Shown here: positions 1 to 11,409 of the stretch, piece by piece
Numbering within the stretch: position 1 is the stretch's first letter
Layout of the letters: every line of letters starts with the position of its first letter
Source of the DNA: Vitellaria paradoxa
Lineage: Eukaryota; Streptophyta; Magnoliopsida; Ericales; Sapotaceae
Length of the DNA: 64,000 bases
Direction of reading: 5' to 3'
NCBI GenBank assembly: GCA_019916065.1
Contig: CM034241.1
Coordinates: 17,659,228 to 17,723,227, forward strand
The notes under the pieces: generated by a model
Told to the model about the DNA's origin: nothing
The model's input: the letters and a program-made list of their open reading frames with translations, nothing else
Database searches by the model: none
Position numbers and translations under genes: made by a program

Positions 1-924
1 TACAAGTGCATAACAAAGCTTTTTGCCAATCAGTTGAAATAGATTCTCCTATCTCTTGTTAATGAAGCTCAAGCATCTTTTGTGTCCCGAAGGCATATTG
101 GTGATAATATACTCATGGCCCAAGAATTGGTAAGGAGTTACTGTTTGCACTCCCCTTCTCCTCGATGTGCTATTAAGGTGAACTTGATGAAGGCTTTCGA
201 TTCGGTAAGATAGGAGTTTCTTTGGGATGTTCTACACTTGTTGGGTTTTCGTTCCAACTTTATTGACTAGGTAAAGGTTGTGTTTCCATTCCAAAGTATT
301 CTGTTTCCATCAATGGGGAGCTTCATGGTTTCTTTGATGGTAGGAAAGGGATTCAGTAGGGGGATCCCCTTTCCCTTTACTTATTTGTGCTTTGTATGGA
401 AATATTCTCATGTATTTTGGATAAGAAAAGTAGAGAATCTTCTTCTTTTAAATATCATTGGCGGTGCTGCAAATCAAGGATTTCTCATCTCTATTTTGCT
501 GACGATTTGATGGTCTTTTGTAAAGGCGATTTGGACTCTACGAAAGTTGTGAAGGATGCATTATCTACTTTCACTTCTTTCTCGGGTCTTCAACCTAATG
601 CCGCCAAAAGCACAATTTTCCTTTCTAGTGTGGATGATTGTTTGAAGAATCATACTGTGAGCTTCTTGGGTTTCTCCTTGGGATCTCTCCCAATTTGTTA
701 CCTGGGAGGTCCCCTTATCTAGACCAAGCTTAAGGCCTTGGATTGCCATACATTGGAAGACAGAATTCTCAAAAGGATTAAGAGTTAGACCAACCAATTC
801 CTATCATTTGCTGGTCGTCTTCAGCTCATTCAATCGGTGTTTTTCAATATTCAAGCTTTTTAGAGTTCTCATTTTGTGCTTCCTATAAAATTCTCTAAAT
901 CCATTGAAGGTTTACTCTTAACTG
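1..924 (+). pseudogene. LINE-A reverse transcriptase, broken
   Basis: Translation in shifting frames gives the usual LINE RT series: a region with ASFVSRR, a palm motif F-A-D-D at 495-506, then the post-palm block with NAAKS and FLGF. In an active enzyme the FADD box is the catalytic YxDD site that holds the metal ions. Stops in the first 250 bases and a frame change near 390-480 disable the gene. The coding sense resumes after the nested insertion at about 1175 with LWNG and GGLGV motifs. Confidence 0.85.
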
Positions 925-935
925 TTCTTTGGAAT

Positions 936-1170
936 TCTTCAAGGGGCAATCATCATCTATAGCAACTATTGTGCAAAGAATTGAGTATGAAGTTAGAATC
1001 AAGTTCTTCTAAACTCATGTCAAATTGGCTAATGTAGATTCAAACTTGCTTAATAGGTTGGGGAATCCACTAGTTATTTTGTAATTGTTACACGGGGGAA
1101 TGCCCCTAAGATATTGTACATAATTCTCCCATTAATCCAAAATACACTTATTTACCAAAAAAAAAAAAAA
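936..1170 (+). mobile_element. 5'-truncated LINE tail nested in LINE-A
   Basis: A 235-bp piece consisting of a LINE C-terminal stub (NIKIEIR-like, about 960-1080), a 3' UTR with GGGGGAATGCCCC at 1094-1106, and poly(A) at 1157-1171. It is flanked by a 15-bp direct repeat, 921-935 and 1171-1185, with one mismatch. Removing the insert and one repeat rejoins the LINE-A coding sense across the site. Length and polarity fit 5'-truncated target-primed reverse transcription. Confidence 0.9.
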
Positions 1171-1174
1171 ACTT

Positions 1175-2330
1175 TTCTTTGGAATGGAGTTTCCATAAGA
1201 AGGCATGGTGCTAAAGTTGCATGGACTGATATCTTTAAACCAAAGAGTGAAGGTGGTTTGGGTGTCAAGAGGATTAAAGATTGGAATCTTGCTTCCATAA
1301 CCAGGTACATTTGGATTCTTTGTCAACCATGTTTTACTTCTTTGTGGGCTTCTTGAGTAAAGTTGAATCTACTTAATAAGGAGCATTTTTGGGTGGCCAA
1401 AGTTCCTTGGAATTGTTCGTGGATGTGGAGGAAACTCTTGAACTTACGTGATAGGGTAAAACCTTTTATCTCGGTGAAGATAGGAGATGGTTCTCTCACT
1501 TCACTTTTGTATAACTCATGGATGCTGCGGGGCCCCATCTGCTCATCTTTACATGCAAGAAATATCTATGATTCAGGCTTGTCCAAGGATGCAAAAGTAA
1601 GTGCTATTATTTCTTCAAGTTGTTGGAATTGGCCGTTGCCAATCCCAATCATCTTATTGAGTTAAAAGAGGAAACCCTTGCTTTGCCACCACCAGATTGC
1701 TCCCCCATGGATAAGACATTATGGAATGGTTTTCAGGACTACTCAGTTAAGGCAGTTTGGGATGTGATTTGCCCTTATTCTCCTCGGGTGTGCCGGAGTC
1801 AGATTGTATGGTTCAAACATAATGTCCCTCGATACTGTTTCATTTTGTGGTTAGCTTTGAGGAATAGATTGGCTACTCAAGATCACCTCCTTAATTTTTG
1901 ACTTATTCAACACATGAAATGCCTTTTATGTGGGGCTGATATAGAGGATCATGACCACCTATTTTTTGGATGCTCTTATTCCTTTTGGCTATGGCATTCT
2001 ATTATGAGTAATGTGAGTTAGTTCCTCCATCTACTTCTTGGTCGAGAATGGTTTAATGGGTTTACAATATGTTTCGAGGTTTGTCTCTTCTATTTACCAT
2101 TGGAAAGCTTTCATTTACAGCTGCTATTTATTTATTATGGCATGAAAGGAATTCCCGTAAGAATGAAGGTTTGCATAAGAATGAACTTCACTTAATAGAT
2201 TTGATCATGAATTCAGTTAGGTTGAAGCTGTTGGATTGCTCAGGATATCCTTGTACGTCTATTAACTTGCATTTGGTTTGTGTTTGGCACCTTTCCTTCT
2301 CATTGGCTGGTGATTAGTGTGATGTTTGTT
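1175..2330 (+). pseudogene. LINE-A C-terminal region with zf-RVT
   Basis: This is the part of LINE ORF2 that follows RT. Stretches such as FSVKIGDGSLTSLLYNSW (about 1470-1515) and VPRYCFILWLALRNRLAT (about 1828-1880) are the standard region before the zinc finger. The zinc finger itself reads C-x2-C then H-x-H-LFF-x-C at about 1920-1973. Frames change several times and stop codons are frequent. Its role in active elements is RNA or DNA binding; here it cannot work. Confidence 0.8.
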
Positions 2331-2487
2331 GATGCCATGGGTTTTATTATGGGTTTTACTATGTATTAAAGGGAATTTGATGATTTGTTTTTGATGAATT
2401 TTGAGCTTCCGGGGTATGCCCCATATACTTGTACATTAACGTTATTATTTAATAAAATTTATTTTACTTTTCAAAAAAAAAAAAAAT

Positions 2488-2897
2488 TAAGTGAGATTTG
2501 GAACTGAAACACCTGTTTTAGGCTATACTTGGCATTTGGTTCGAATGGGTGATATTAGTTAATGCATTTGAGTTGAGGCAATTCAAAATGAATGGGTTAT
2601 GCCAATGCAAAAAGGAGTTTATTGGATTTTTAAATATTGTAACTTGTTTGCTACTGAAAATAAACTAAGTGTCTTTTTAAATGTTTAATATCAAACTTAG
2701 GAATCTAATTTCATAATTTTGTTGGTAGATTCACTGCAAACCCTTAGGAGATTTCGCTCGTCCACCAGGGGAACCTACGGGTTTAAAAGGTGCTATATAT
2801 AGCTAATTGCAATCTCCAACAAAAAGAGAAAATAGGTTAGGTAATTTATTATTAAATAAAATATTTTTAGGGACTAGCAATAAGCAAGTTGGGGCTG
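2488..2897 (+). other. Non-coding remnant ending in an Athila polypurine tract
   Basis: I find no gene here. The last part (about 2740-2897) matches the conserved 3' non-coding end of Athila elements, including a phrase with CACCAGGGGAACCTA that recurs at about 5910, and a G-rich polypurine-like tract at 2886-2895 just before the LTR start. The first 250 bases after the LINE-A poly(A) are unassigned. Confidence 0.6.
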
Positions 2898-3039
2898 TGA
2901 TTGCACTTGAAAAGTGTAATCATTAGCTCTAGTTCTTTTTGTTTTTAAGTAGTATTTCTTATTATTTCATGTGTTTTGATATGGTTTTGCATTACTCATA
3001 GGAACTTATCTTTTATTGTAGAAAAAAGAACAAAGGATA

Positions 3040-3561
3040 AATTGGTTTGTTGGAGAGTGCTTACGGATGATAAATCTGAGCTATATAAGCTAGAACCTGA
3101 GACCACATAGCATTTGTTTTTTGAATGCAGCTTCTCGAGGCAAGTTTGGAAGAAAGTTAACAAACTTTGTGGATTTGAAAGGCCTAGACAAAACTGGTCT
3201 AATGAGATTGAGTGAGCAGTTGGTAAGTTCAGTAAGAAGTCTCCTGAGAACACCATTAATAAACTCACTTGGGTTGCTATGATTTATAACATTTGGATTG
3301 AGAGGAATGCATGGGCATTTGAAGGGGAATCATCACCAGCAACAAGCCTTGTGGACAATATCAAAATTGAAATTAGAGTAAAAGCTTTGCAAATGGGAAG
3401 ATTTCAAGCAAATGATGTAAGTATAGAACTATGTAATCGGTGGGGGATTCCAAGCTTTTGTATAGATTATAATAGACATTCTCTTATAAACAAGGGTATG
3501 CCCTCTTGGTTATGTACATATTTTTCCCTTTAATCCAAATTTTTACTTACTAAAAAAAAAA
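3040..3561 (+). mobile_element. 5'-truncated LINE tail in Athila LTR 1
   Basis: The translated piece carries the HLFFECSF zinc-finger part and the IYNIWIERNAWAF C-terminal block typical of plant LINE ORF2, then the 3' UTR with GGGTATGCCC near 3495 and poly(A) at 3552-3561. One in-frame stop is visible in the zinc-finger part. The left boundary is approximate because I could not find a clear target duplication. Confidence 0.8.
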
Positions 3562-3787
3562 GTAAGGAAAACACCAAGAATAATCATAAAGGAGATTAAA
3601 GAGTCAGATGAAGAGCAGAAGAAAGACGAACAAAGCAAACTAGGCCTAGCATTTGGACACCATCTGGACGCTAAACCCTAGTTCCTCGAGACTCCAAAAA
3701 ATTGGAAAATAAGAAGACTACACTACCTTTTGGCAATCGAACTCAGCGCTCCCGAGACCTCTGCTTTAGGGTTTTATACAGCTTTTC

Positions 3788-3795
3788 TATAAATA
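3788..3795 (+). promoter_or_regulatory. TATA box of Athila LTR 1
   Basis: TATAAATA in the middle of the LTR, downstream of the GC-richer U3 part. The position matches TATA boxes in the other Athila LTRs (6758, 14413 on the minus strand, 23484). Confidence 0.55.
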
Positions 3796-4676
3796 CCTAT
3801 ATTGTATCAATCTTTGGGTGGCTGTTTTTACACATTCTAGGATTAGTTTTCTGAGAGTTTTCCTTAGTTTCAAGAGAATTTTCTATGAGTTTGCAATAAA
3901 GTTTGGATTAAAGTCGCAACAACGCAACTATTCTTTGACGTTATATTGTTGAATTCATTTTAATGGAGTTTGCTTTCTTTATACTCTCTTTTATTTTCTA
4001 TTTTACTTTTCTTTTTAGCATGCTAGTGTAAGTTTATACTTGATTCAACCCATCAATGATGGGTGGATCCTTATTTGAATGATAGATGTGAAGAAATCAA
4101 TGCATGTAATGTAAAACTTGTATGCTGTGGTTCTTGTTTTCCTAGATTGATTTTATATCTTTTAAAACCTTTGAAAATTTACGTGGCTGATCATATTTCT
4201 TTGAAATCCCTGTTGCCTATGTATGATTAAAACTATCTTAATACTTTGAAAGTAAATATTAGATCTAGGGTTTTCCAGATTTTCTTATTTTTTTTGTTTT
4301 TCAAAACATTCGAAAACAAGCAACCTTGATCATATTTCACAAAAATCATTATTAACATTCACGTGATTAAAACTTTCTTTAATCTTATGAAAACTTATTG
4401 CCTTGACCATGTTTCAATGAAATGACTGATGTCGTTTACTTAATTAAAACTTTCTTTATACTTTGAAATCATTGAAAAGAATTGTGGAGTAAATATTTTA
4501 ATGATGATATATTTTTATCACATCTAGCATGAGAATAAGATATTCGTCTAGATTTGTAGGTTGGATCAAGTCATTTATTATTCATTTAAAACCCCAGTTT
4601 TTATTACTTTACTTTAGTTTAAGTTATTTTGAATCTTGTAATTTATACTTAGGATAGAATTATTTTGAGTACCTGA

Positions 4677-5081
4677 TTTTTTTTTTTTTTTGGTAAGTAA
4701 AATTTGGATTAACTGGGAAAAGAATTTTCATTATCTTAGGGGCATTTTGCCGTATACATATTAATTACAAATTAGGATTCCCCACTTGGAACAAAATTTA
4801 GTATTCTCAAAAGTATTCTTAATGACAAGGAATTGAGAAGATTTTAAACGAACTTCATGCTTGATGTTGCTAATAATGCTTGTGATGGAAGATAAAAGTC
4901 CTTTGAATGATCTAGGATTTTGCTCTTGCCATATATGGTAGATTAATGCTGCCCACGCAATCTTGCACATGATGTTGCTAAAACTCTTCCCACAAAATTT
5001 GCCTGCTGCCCATGTGAATTCCTTAAGCCAAGGCTAGGTAGATTTAGTAATTAAACACATTTGTAGGACCTTCTCCCGAAT
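4677..5081 (-). mobile_element. 5'-truncated LINE tail, minus strand, in Athila LTR 1
   Basis: The poly(A) appears as T at 4678-4692, followed on the minus strand by the 3' UTR and a C-terminal coding block (IYHIWQEQNPRSF, KHEVRLKSSQF). It is a close relative of the end of the LINE at 42006-46256; the two agree from the poly(A) back to about 5080. This copy lacks the poly(A) micro-insertion seen in its relative at 45865, so it shows the empty site. Confidence 0.85.
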
Positions 5082-5278
5082 CTTTAAATTCATTTTTCAG
5101 TAGTGATAACTAAAATCCTATCCAAACCAAATTTGATTTTTACTTTTATTGCTTTTAAGGAAGAATAGTAAATTAGAATAACTTAGCAATCCTAGGTTTC
5201 AATCTAGTTTCTCTGTGGATATGATCCTAGTCTCACCAGGTAAAACCTACGCGGCACACCCTTACAATTGGGGGTTCA

Positions 5279-6169
5279 GTTTAGCTACACATTTGCGAGG
5301 TAGTCAAGGTGCACTTAACATTTGTATCTCAGGACAAGTGCTTTGAATTCTATATCTTCCATTGTTAACCATTGCCTATGGCTAAGTTATAACCAAAACA
5401 AAGACCTAGCAGATTCTTGCAAGAAACTCTTGTGTGGGTGCATGTAGTGACCTTTTATGGTTGTGTAGTGTGACTTCTTACATAGTATTGGAATTTATTG
5501 GTATGAGCAGTCCACTCTAAACTTCAAATTTGTTCACTTATTCATTTTGTGGGTCTTGTGCAACTAGGATAGTATTAATTGCTAGATATTCATGTGTGAC
5601 CTTTAATGAGTGAATTCTTTCGACGAGTGATACCTTGTGAGTGTTTGAAGCAAAAAATTAGCTCTGTTTGTGCTCTTTTGACCTTGTTAACTGAATGACA
5701 CAGCTTTGCACACATATTCTTCAACTTTGATAGTCTATACTTTTTAGCTTAACAATTGGGAAGTGCACAGGATACTTGGATTTTATGACTTGTTATGCTT
5801 GAACTTGATTCTCCTTTGACCTTAATCACTCTTGAACATAATGAGACCATTCCATAGATGTTTGTGGCTAGCATCATTGCAAACCCTCACAAGACCATAC
5901 TCATCCACAAAGGGGAACCTAGGAGTTCAAAGGGCTTGCCTCACGCGCTAAGTATGACCATGAGTCTTCTACAAAAATGGACCTCCCTTTTGCTTGAGTT
6001 TTTACTTATCTTTCTTTTTAAATAAGTTGGAGTGATTGGTGTATGCTCTTTAGTCCTAGGATGTGAATTCTTTCTATTGCTGGGGACTAATAATGTCTAG
6101 GTTGGATGATCCTTTATTTATTTTTACCTTTCAAAAAAAAAAAAATAATAATGTCTAGGTTGGGGGTTG
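5279..6169 (+). other. Athila 3' non-coding region
   Basis: No open gene is visible. The segment ends in the conserved Athila phrase around CACAAAGGGGAACCTAGG (about 5916) and the G-rich tract (6161-6166) before the LTR that starts at 6170. It is internal DNA of the element that owns LTR 2. A 40-bp micro-insertion lies at 6106-6145. Confidence 0.6.
6106..6145 (+). mobile_element. 40-bp LINE micro-insertion
   Basis: The insert has a T-rich stretch ending in TTTTTACCTTTC and A13. An identical 18-bp target duplication flanks it: 6088-6105 and 6146-6163. The tail resembles the 3' end of LINE-A (2455-2487). It is far too short to code for anything. Confidence 0.85.
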
Positions 6170-6757
6170 TGATCGCACGCAATCATGGACACATTTGTAC
6201 ATCATTCCATTACCTATTTGAGCATGTTATCAAGCTATCTCAATGATTTTGCTAGTACTTTTTGATTTCGTATGTTTGGTATGGTAATGAAAGAAATTAA
6301 TGAGAATAAGAAAGCTTTGGAGGTAATACATGTTGACGGAAAGAGCAACTTGATGATCACTAAGTAGGAAATGAAGAGAAATGGAAAGAAAGCACGTTGG
6401 TGGCCTGAAGAAGGATGTTGAAGCAAAAAGGCAGAAGAAAAAGGCCACGTATAGAGCTGGGCGTGCGCCCCTCATGGAGTGTACCTCTTGACTTTGTGGG
6501 GTGTGCCCCCTTCACGTGTGCCCCTTTGACTTTGAGGCGTGCACCCCTCTTTGCATGCGCCCCTCCTATTTTTTAGCTGTATGCCCACCAAGAGCCCATT
6601 TTGGGTGTGTCGGTGGGATATTTCATCAAAGACTTGTGTTAAATTAGGCTGGGCACACGACCCTCTTACTAGAGGCACTTGTAGACCCTTTTCTAGCTGG
6701 TCTTTTGGTTTTCCTTGCACTTGTAACTTTATTCTTTTGCCTTTAAAATGTTTTGCC

Positions 6758-6765
6758 TATAAATA
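6758..6765 (+). promoter_or_regulatory. TATA box of Athila LTR 2
   Basis: TATAAATA about 590 bases into the LTR, just after the GC-rich U3 repeats, in the expected place for an Athila promoter. Confidence 0.55.
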
Positions 6766-7271
6766 GGCTTGTAAGAATTCTGATAGGTAGCTTTTGAATC
6801 ATTTGTAATAATTGGTATGTTTGTTTTATTAATGATTCCATTTCTCTTTCTTAGGGCTTATGCATGTAGGTGACTTCATCTTTAAATATTTCAATTTCAA
6901 GCTTTAAATTTCAGATTTCTTCTAGTTTCTCTTTTCGTTTCTTTAGTCTTTAATCTCTATTTTTTATTTTCCCCTTTTATTTCACATTAATGGATTGTTT
7001 CAACATCTATTTATCTCCTCAAAGTACAAATATGCTAGCTAGGGTTTTTATTTGGTTTTGATCTAAGATTGTAGCAGTAGAGATGCTTGTTTGGCTTAAA
7101 TGTTATGATTTTAAATGGAAAATACATTTTTAAAAGATTGTAGACTACATAAATATTAGGTTTAATTTTAGGAATCGATTCACCCATGTTATAATCAGGC
7201 CTTGATTATGAGTTGAACTTTTCCTATTCCATTAGCATAGCTAAATTATCATAGGATGACTCAGCGTCAGG

Positions 7272-8550
7272 AAAAATAAGCCCCCCTTGCCTTGATTGAA
7301 TTTGAACTAGCTAAAAGCTATCACTTCAGGTCAAAGTACTAAAAGAAAAGGACCGGGAAACATGGCGTGGCCATTTTTTATATAAAAAAAAGTTCAAATC
7401 AAAAGTCAAAAAGGTAATATAACTCTGCTATGAGCGAAGACTTTTTTCTTGTCTGCAGACGCTTATTTTGACGTTGAGAAAAGGCGGCGGCAGCCCCAAA
7501 GAGGTAAATAGTAGGTTCTCGTACTATGACCTAGACCCCTAGCCTCCTACCTTCTAGACCCTCGTTGGGTTAGCCTGCACAATGCCCTGGGCTTGTGTTA
7601 CCTGAGTCCCCCGGTTATCCCCTCAAGCAGCATGAGATGGATGCCGACTATTTTTCATTTGTCCCTTTGCCAAGGAGAGAATCAGTCTTCATTTTCCATC
7701 AAAAGTGAAACATCTTTTTCTTAAAACTTAACTTGAAATTAACTTTACTTGGTACTGATTCTGGGTAACCATAGAAAAAGGAAGGGACGAAAGAGGAATG
7801 AAAAGCGTACATTCTCATGGGGCAAGCTTTGCTTCGCACCTAACTGTGATAGCCCTCTAGATACCTTATTAGAGCTTTGTAACTAGTGGTCAGTTTCTCG
7901 TCGCTAGAGCATTTTTCCAATGCGCAAAGCCCCAACAAGGAAGGTGTTAGTGGTTTATCATTGGGTCAATAATGCTAATCCCTTTTTTTGTCCTACTCCT
8001 ACTCCTACTCCTAGGGCGGGAAGATGATAACAAAACGCGAAGTGTTCTCTTGCTTTCCCAACTTGTTGTTTCTAAAGACTGCCCTCCCTCGGCTAGATGT
8101 TGGCTCCACCAGGCTCTCCTAAAGCTCTCTTCTACTTCCTTAGTTAGGCCGACCACCTTATCAACTCCAAAGTGTAATCAAACTCTGGTGTCACGAAGGA
8201 CTGCGAGACACATTTCTTTGCCCGATATACTCTGTCATCTTTGTAGAGTAAGTCATCTAGCTGGCTGTTTCCATTTGCCGTCTACAGTCGAGCCATCCTT
8301 AGTAGCCTTTTCAAAGGTAACTAGTTACTCCAGCCCAACCTCTTCAAGAAAGCTTTGCTTAGTAGGCACTGCCTACTCACTCGAACAATGCTTTGAAGAC
8401 GAAAGTGTGTAGTTTCGCCCCTTTCTCCCATTGCTGAGTCACAGGCAGCGCCTCGGAAAGCCCGAACGAGCCATGACAGTCTCACTTGAATTATAGGGAC
8501 CTACACATATTAGTACAGTATACCGGGGTCTCGGCCAGAACCACACGCGA
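7272..8550. other. Candidate mitochondrial DNA insertion (NUMT)
   Basis: The block differs from its surroundings: balanced base composition against AT-rich flanks, few long A or T runs, phrases such as GGCGGCGGCAGCCCC, and a short CCTACT repeat at about 7992-8010. This texture is typical of plant mitochondrial intergenic DNA. I recognise no mitochondrial gene in it; a 146-codon open frame at 7972-8412 has no motif I know. Athila LTR sequence resumes on both sides. Unassigned nuclear DNA is the alternative. Confidence 0.55.
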
Positions 8551-8965
8551 AAAGTATTTCAAAACCCTAAAATATTACGTTTTCTCTACACAAGTGATTT
8601 CAAAGTTATATTTTCCAATTTAACACAACATTTATAGATATTAGGTTGAATTAACAACACATTTAAGCCAACAACACCGAAACACCTACAGGACTAGATT
8701 GATACCAAGTCTTTTCAGTTAAACATAATTTTCTAAAATCAATTCTTATTTCTTAAATTGTGTTTTAAGTTAAGCTTAATTTTATTTTTCAAATTATTTC
8801 CTAAAACCAACTTCAAAAGATTTTTCCTTTTTTCTTTTATCATTCTTTGTAAGTGCTTTCAAACGTGTTTTCCAAGGGTAGTTACACACTTACTCCCTGT
8901 GGAGATGACCTAAGACTCACTTAGATTATACTTCAGAGAACACACACACCAATTAAGTGTGGTCA

Positions 8966-10189
8966 ATTGGCTTCCATACAGCTTGCCTACGGGTCTCTCT
9001 TGAACGTATTTGGACTTCTTGTTCTTTTAGAATTTGTTTCATTTTTGGGATTTAGTAATCCTTTTTACTTTAGGCATCATTCTCCCAATCATATTAGCAT
9101 TATTTCAGGAAGATCTTGATCTTTCATTAAACTGAGGAAATAGTGATCTTGTTCATTCAATCTGATTAGGAAACATGAGTCCACATCCAATTTGAGTATA
9201 TCTTTATTTCCAATTTTAGTTAATTGTTTGGATTTTCCATAAAATTAACTTCACAGAAAACATATCGAAATGACTAAGTCTTCTAATGAAATTGTAGGCA
9301 TGATTAATACTTTACTAAACACTTCAACTATGAAGTTAATTTTTTTTCTTAGAAAGTAAAAATTTTTGAAAGTGTATGAGCAATCATTCTATCACACTAG
9401 TGGGTCACATACCTTGCAAATACTCATTCAACCATCTTCAAACTAGATATATGAAGCACATCATTTCCAGTATATACCAGATTCCATCACCCACATTCAT
9501 TCAGAGCACGTAATCCTACTTTTAAGGGACTACACACATCGTCTCAATCGCCTTTATTGACTCCATGTGACCTTGTTCACAAAACACGACCACACAAGGT
9601 CACATCTTAGGTTTTAAATTCTTGAAGGATTTTAAATTCTCGAACATATTTTCAAACTCAAACATCTTAGAATCATACACATAATAATGTATCTTTCACA
9701 GGTTCCCAACAATGACCTTGACATCATCACAATGAATCTACACAAAACAAATTATGAATACACCAACCCAGGAGGCTGGCTTCCTTCTCAATGTTCGGTG
9801 CAACACACAAGATCATCAACCACTTGTGGGGCGAAGCATCCTCTACAATGTTGAATGCAAAGCATAGGCTCAAGTATCAGCTAGAGAGCTAAGATCATAC
9901 AACGATCCGGGAATGAAGTTCCCATGTAGAAGGTAAATGTAGAGGTATAAATGAAACCCCTTACCTAAATCTGTATGTTAGAGATTCAAATGCCTAAGAC
10001 TAACCATAAGATATGAAACTCGAATAACTACTTTGGGAATGAGGTTTTCCTTTTTGAATCCAACCTGAGCATTGAACCCCTTACCCAAATCCGTGTGTTG
10101 AACATAGGATTCAGATACCCGAGGCTAAGTGTAAGACACAAAACTTAGATAACTAGATTAGGGATGAGGTTTTCCATTATGAAGTCTTG
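8966..10189. other. Non-coding stretch between Athila LTR 2 and Copia-1
   Basis: No gene is visible. Two diverged tandem units of about 120 bp lie at 9952-10058 and 10072-10183, sharing CCCCTTACCYAAATCYGTRTGTT and GATGAGGTTTTCC-like phrases. Part of this may be the decayed 3' end of Copia-1, which would lie on this side, but I cannot identify an LTR. Confidence 0.4.
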
Positions 10190-10199
10190 TGTTAACCAT

Positions 10200-11409
10200 A
10201 GACCCAAAGATCAAACCCAGAGCATCTTAGAGACAGAATTAGCCATAGTATGGTACTTAGCCTTGGCACTTGAACGAGCCATATCCTGTTGTTTCTTACT
10301 ATGCTACGTAACCAAATTACCACCAATAAATGTACAGTAACCCAAGGTTAAATGCTGATCATTCCAACTTACGTCCAAATCAGCATAACTATAACCAGTG
10401 ATAAATAAAGAGAAAGATGGATGATACAGCCATGAGCACAAGAATGCTTTAAACACCACAGAATCCAACAAACAACTTCAAAATGCAGAAGACGAGAACC
10501 ATGAATTGACTGACCACACCCATAGCATAGGTAATATCAAGACGAGTAACAGTGAGATAGATAAACTTCCCCACAAGGTGATAATAACAACTCACATCAA
10601 TAATGATCTCTTTCAAAGTAGCGTCCAACTTAATAGATAAGCCCATAGGAGTATCAGCAAGACCAGCACTAAAAGACCAGTTTCAGAGAGCAAATCCAAA
10701 ACATACCTGTGTTGACAAAGTGAAATACCTTATGATGACCAGACAATATCAATCCCAAAAAAGTAACAAAGTCGGCCAAGATCCTTAGTATAAAACTGAG
10801 TAGCAAGATATTTTTTCAAATCCACAATACCCAATGCATCATCACTAGGAATAATAAGGTCATCCACATATACAATCAAGATAATAGTTTTTTTTTTTTT
10901 TTTTTTGGTAGTTACAATCAAGATAATAGTGCCAGAAGGTGTTCAATGTACAAACATAGAGTGATCAGCAATAGAATGAGTATACCCAACATCAAGAAGT
11001 ATAGAACTAAAATGATCAAACCAAGCTTGAGGAAACTATTTCAGGCCACACAAAGCATGTCGTAAGTGACATAAAAAATGCTCACTATTAGGAATGCTAT
11101 AACCAGGGGCTGACACATATAGACTTCTTCTTAAAGCTTACCATGTAGAAAAGCATTTTTAATGTTAAGCTAATATAAAGGCCAGGAACAGCTGATAGCA
11201 ATAGCAAGAAGAATTCAAACTAAATTTAGGCAAGCAACAGGTGAGAAAGTCTCAAAGTAGTCAATTTTTCGTATGTTTGTGCATACCTTTTTGGCAACCA
11301 ACCGAGCCTTAAGATGCTTAACCGAACCATCTGAAAGATACTTAACAGGATATAAACCCAATAGTAACCAATAGCTTATTTGCCAGTGGGAAGAGGGGTG
11401 AGTTTCCAC
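10200..11409 (-). pseudogene. Copia-1 reverse transcriptase and RNase H, broken
   Basis: The RT start has KARLVAKKVC and the DYFETFSPVA block (about 11220-11320). The palm box Y-V-D-D lies near 10870, followed by the YFFGIDI region. RNase H shows GYCTFIGGNLVT and ARSSAKAKYHTMA (about 10230-10330), the usual Copia RNase H motifs. Stops and frame breaks separate the pieces. The micro-insertion of T19 plus GGTAGT just before YVDD adds a false lysine run to the frame. Confidence 0.85.
10888..10912 (-). mobile_element. 25-bp LINE micro-insertion in Copia-1 RT
   Basis: The insert is T19 then GGTAGT, that is ACTACC plus poly(A) on the minus strand. It is flanked by a perfect 17-bp duplication, 10871-10887 and 10913-10929. 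The tail is the same as the 3' end of the ORF1-only LINE at 38734. Confidence 0.88.

Larger units (their letters stand above)
1..2487 (+). mobile_element. LINE-A, L1-type non-LTR retrotransposon, 3' part
   Basis: The element runs in from beyond the left edge and ends in a poly(A) run at 2474-2487. It holds, in order, the reverse transcriptase (1 to about 900), the connecting region and a zf-RVT zinc-finger tail (about 1920-1973). Such LINEs are copied from their own RNA at nicked target sites. The reading frame is broken by many stops (for example at 1354 and 1663) and frameshifts, so it is a dead copy. A second LINE tail sits inside at 936-1170. The 3' untranslated region carries the short inverted motif GGGGTATGCCCC at 2411-2422, which recurs in most LINE tails of this window. 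Confidence 0.9.
2898..5278 (+). repeat. Athila-type LTR 1, interrupted by two LINE pieces
   Basis: The LTR opens with TGATTGCACTTGAAAAGTG, the same start as the Athila LTR at 23056, and closes near 5278 with TTCA, where other copies close with GGTCA. It contains a plus-strand LINE tail (about 3040-3561) and a minus-strand LINE tail (about 4677-5081). Without these it is about 1.4 kb, near the 1.5-1.7 kb of the other Athila LTRs here. A TATA box lies at 3788-3795. The following sequence (5279-6169) is only Athila 3' non-coding DNA, so most of the internal part has been lost. Confidence 0.7.
6170..8965 (+). repeat. Athila-type LTR 2, holding mitochondrial-like DNA
   Basis: It starts TGATCGCACGCAATCATGG directly after a G-rich tract and ends GGTCA at 8965, as the other Athila LTRs do. 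Removing the foreign block at about 7272-8550 leaves roughly 1.5 kb. U3 contains a GC-rich block with repeated GCGYGCRCCCCT units (6460-6580). A TATA box lies at 6758-6765. The sequence after 8965 shows only a weak likeness to the tRNA-Asp primer site. Confidence 0.75.

Noticed and set aside
7972..8412. 146-codon open frame in the mitochondrial-like block
   Set aside because: No known motif or start context, and the block looks like organelle spacer DNA; a chance frame in balanced-composition DNA.
9952..10183. CRISPR-like or satellite array
   Set aside because: Only two diverged units; an ordinary tandem duplication in plant DNA.
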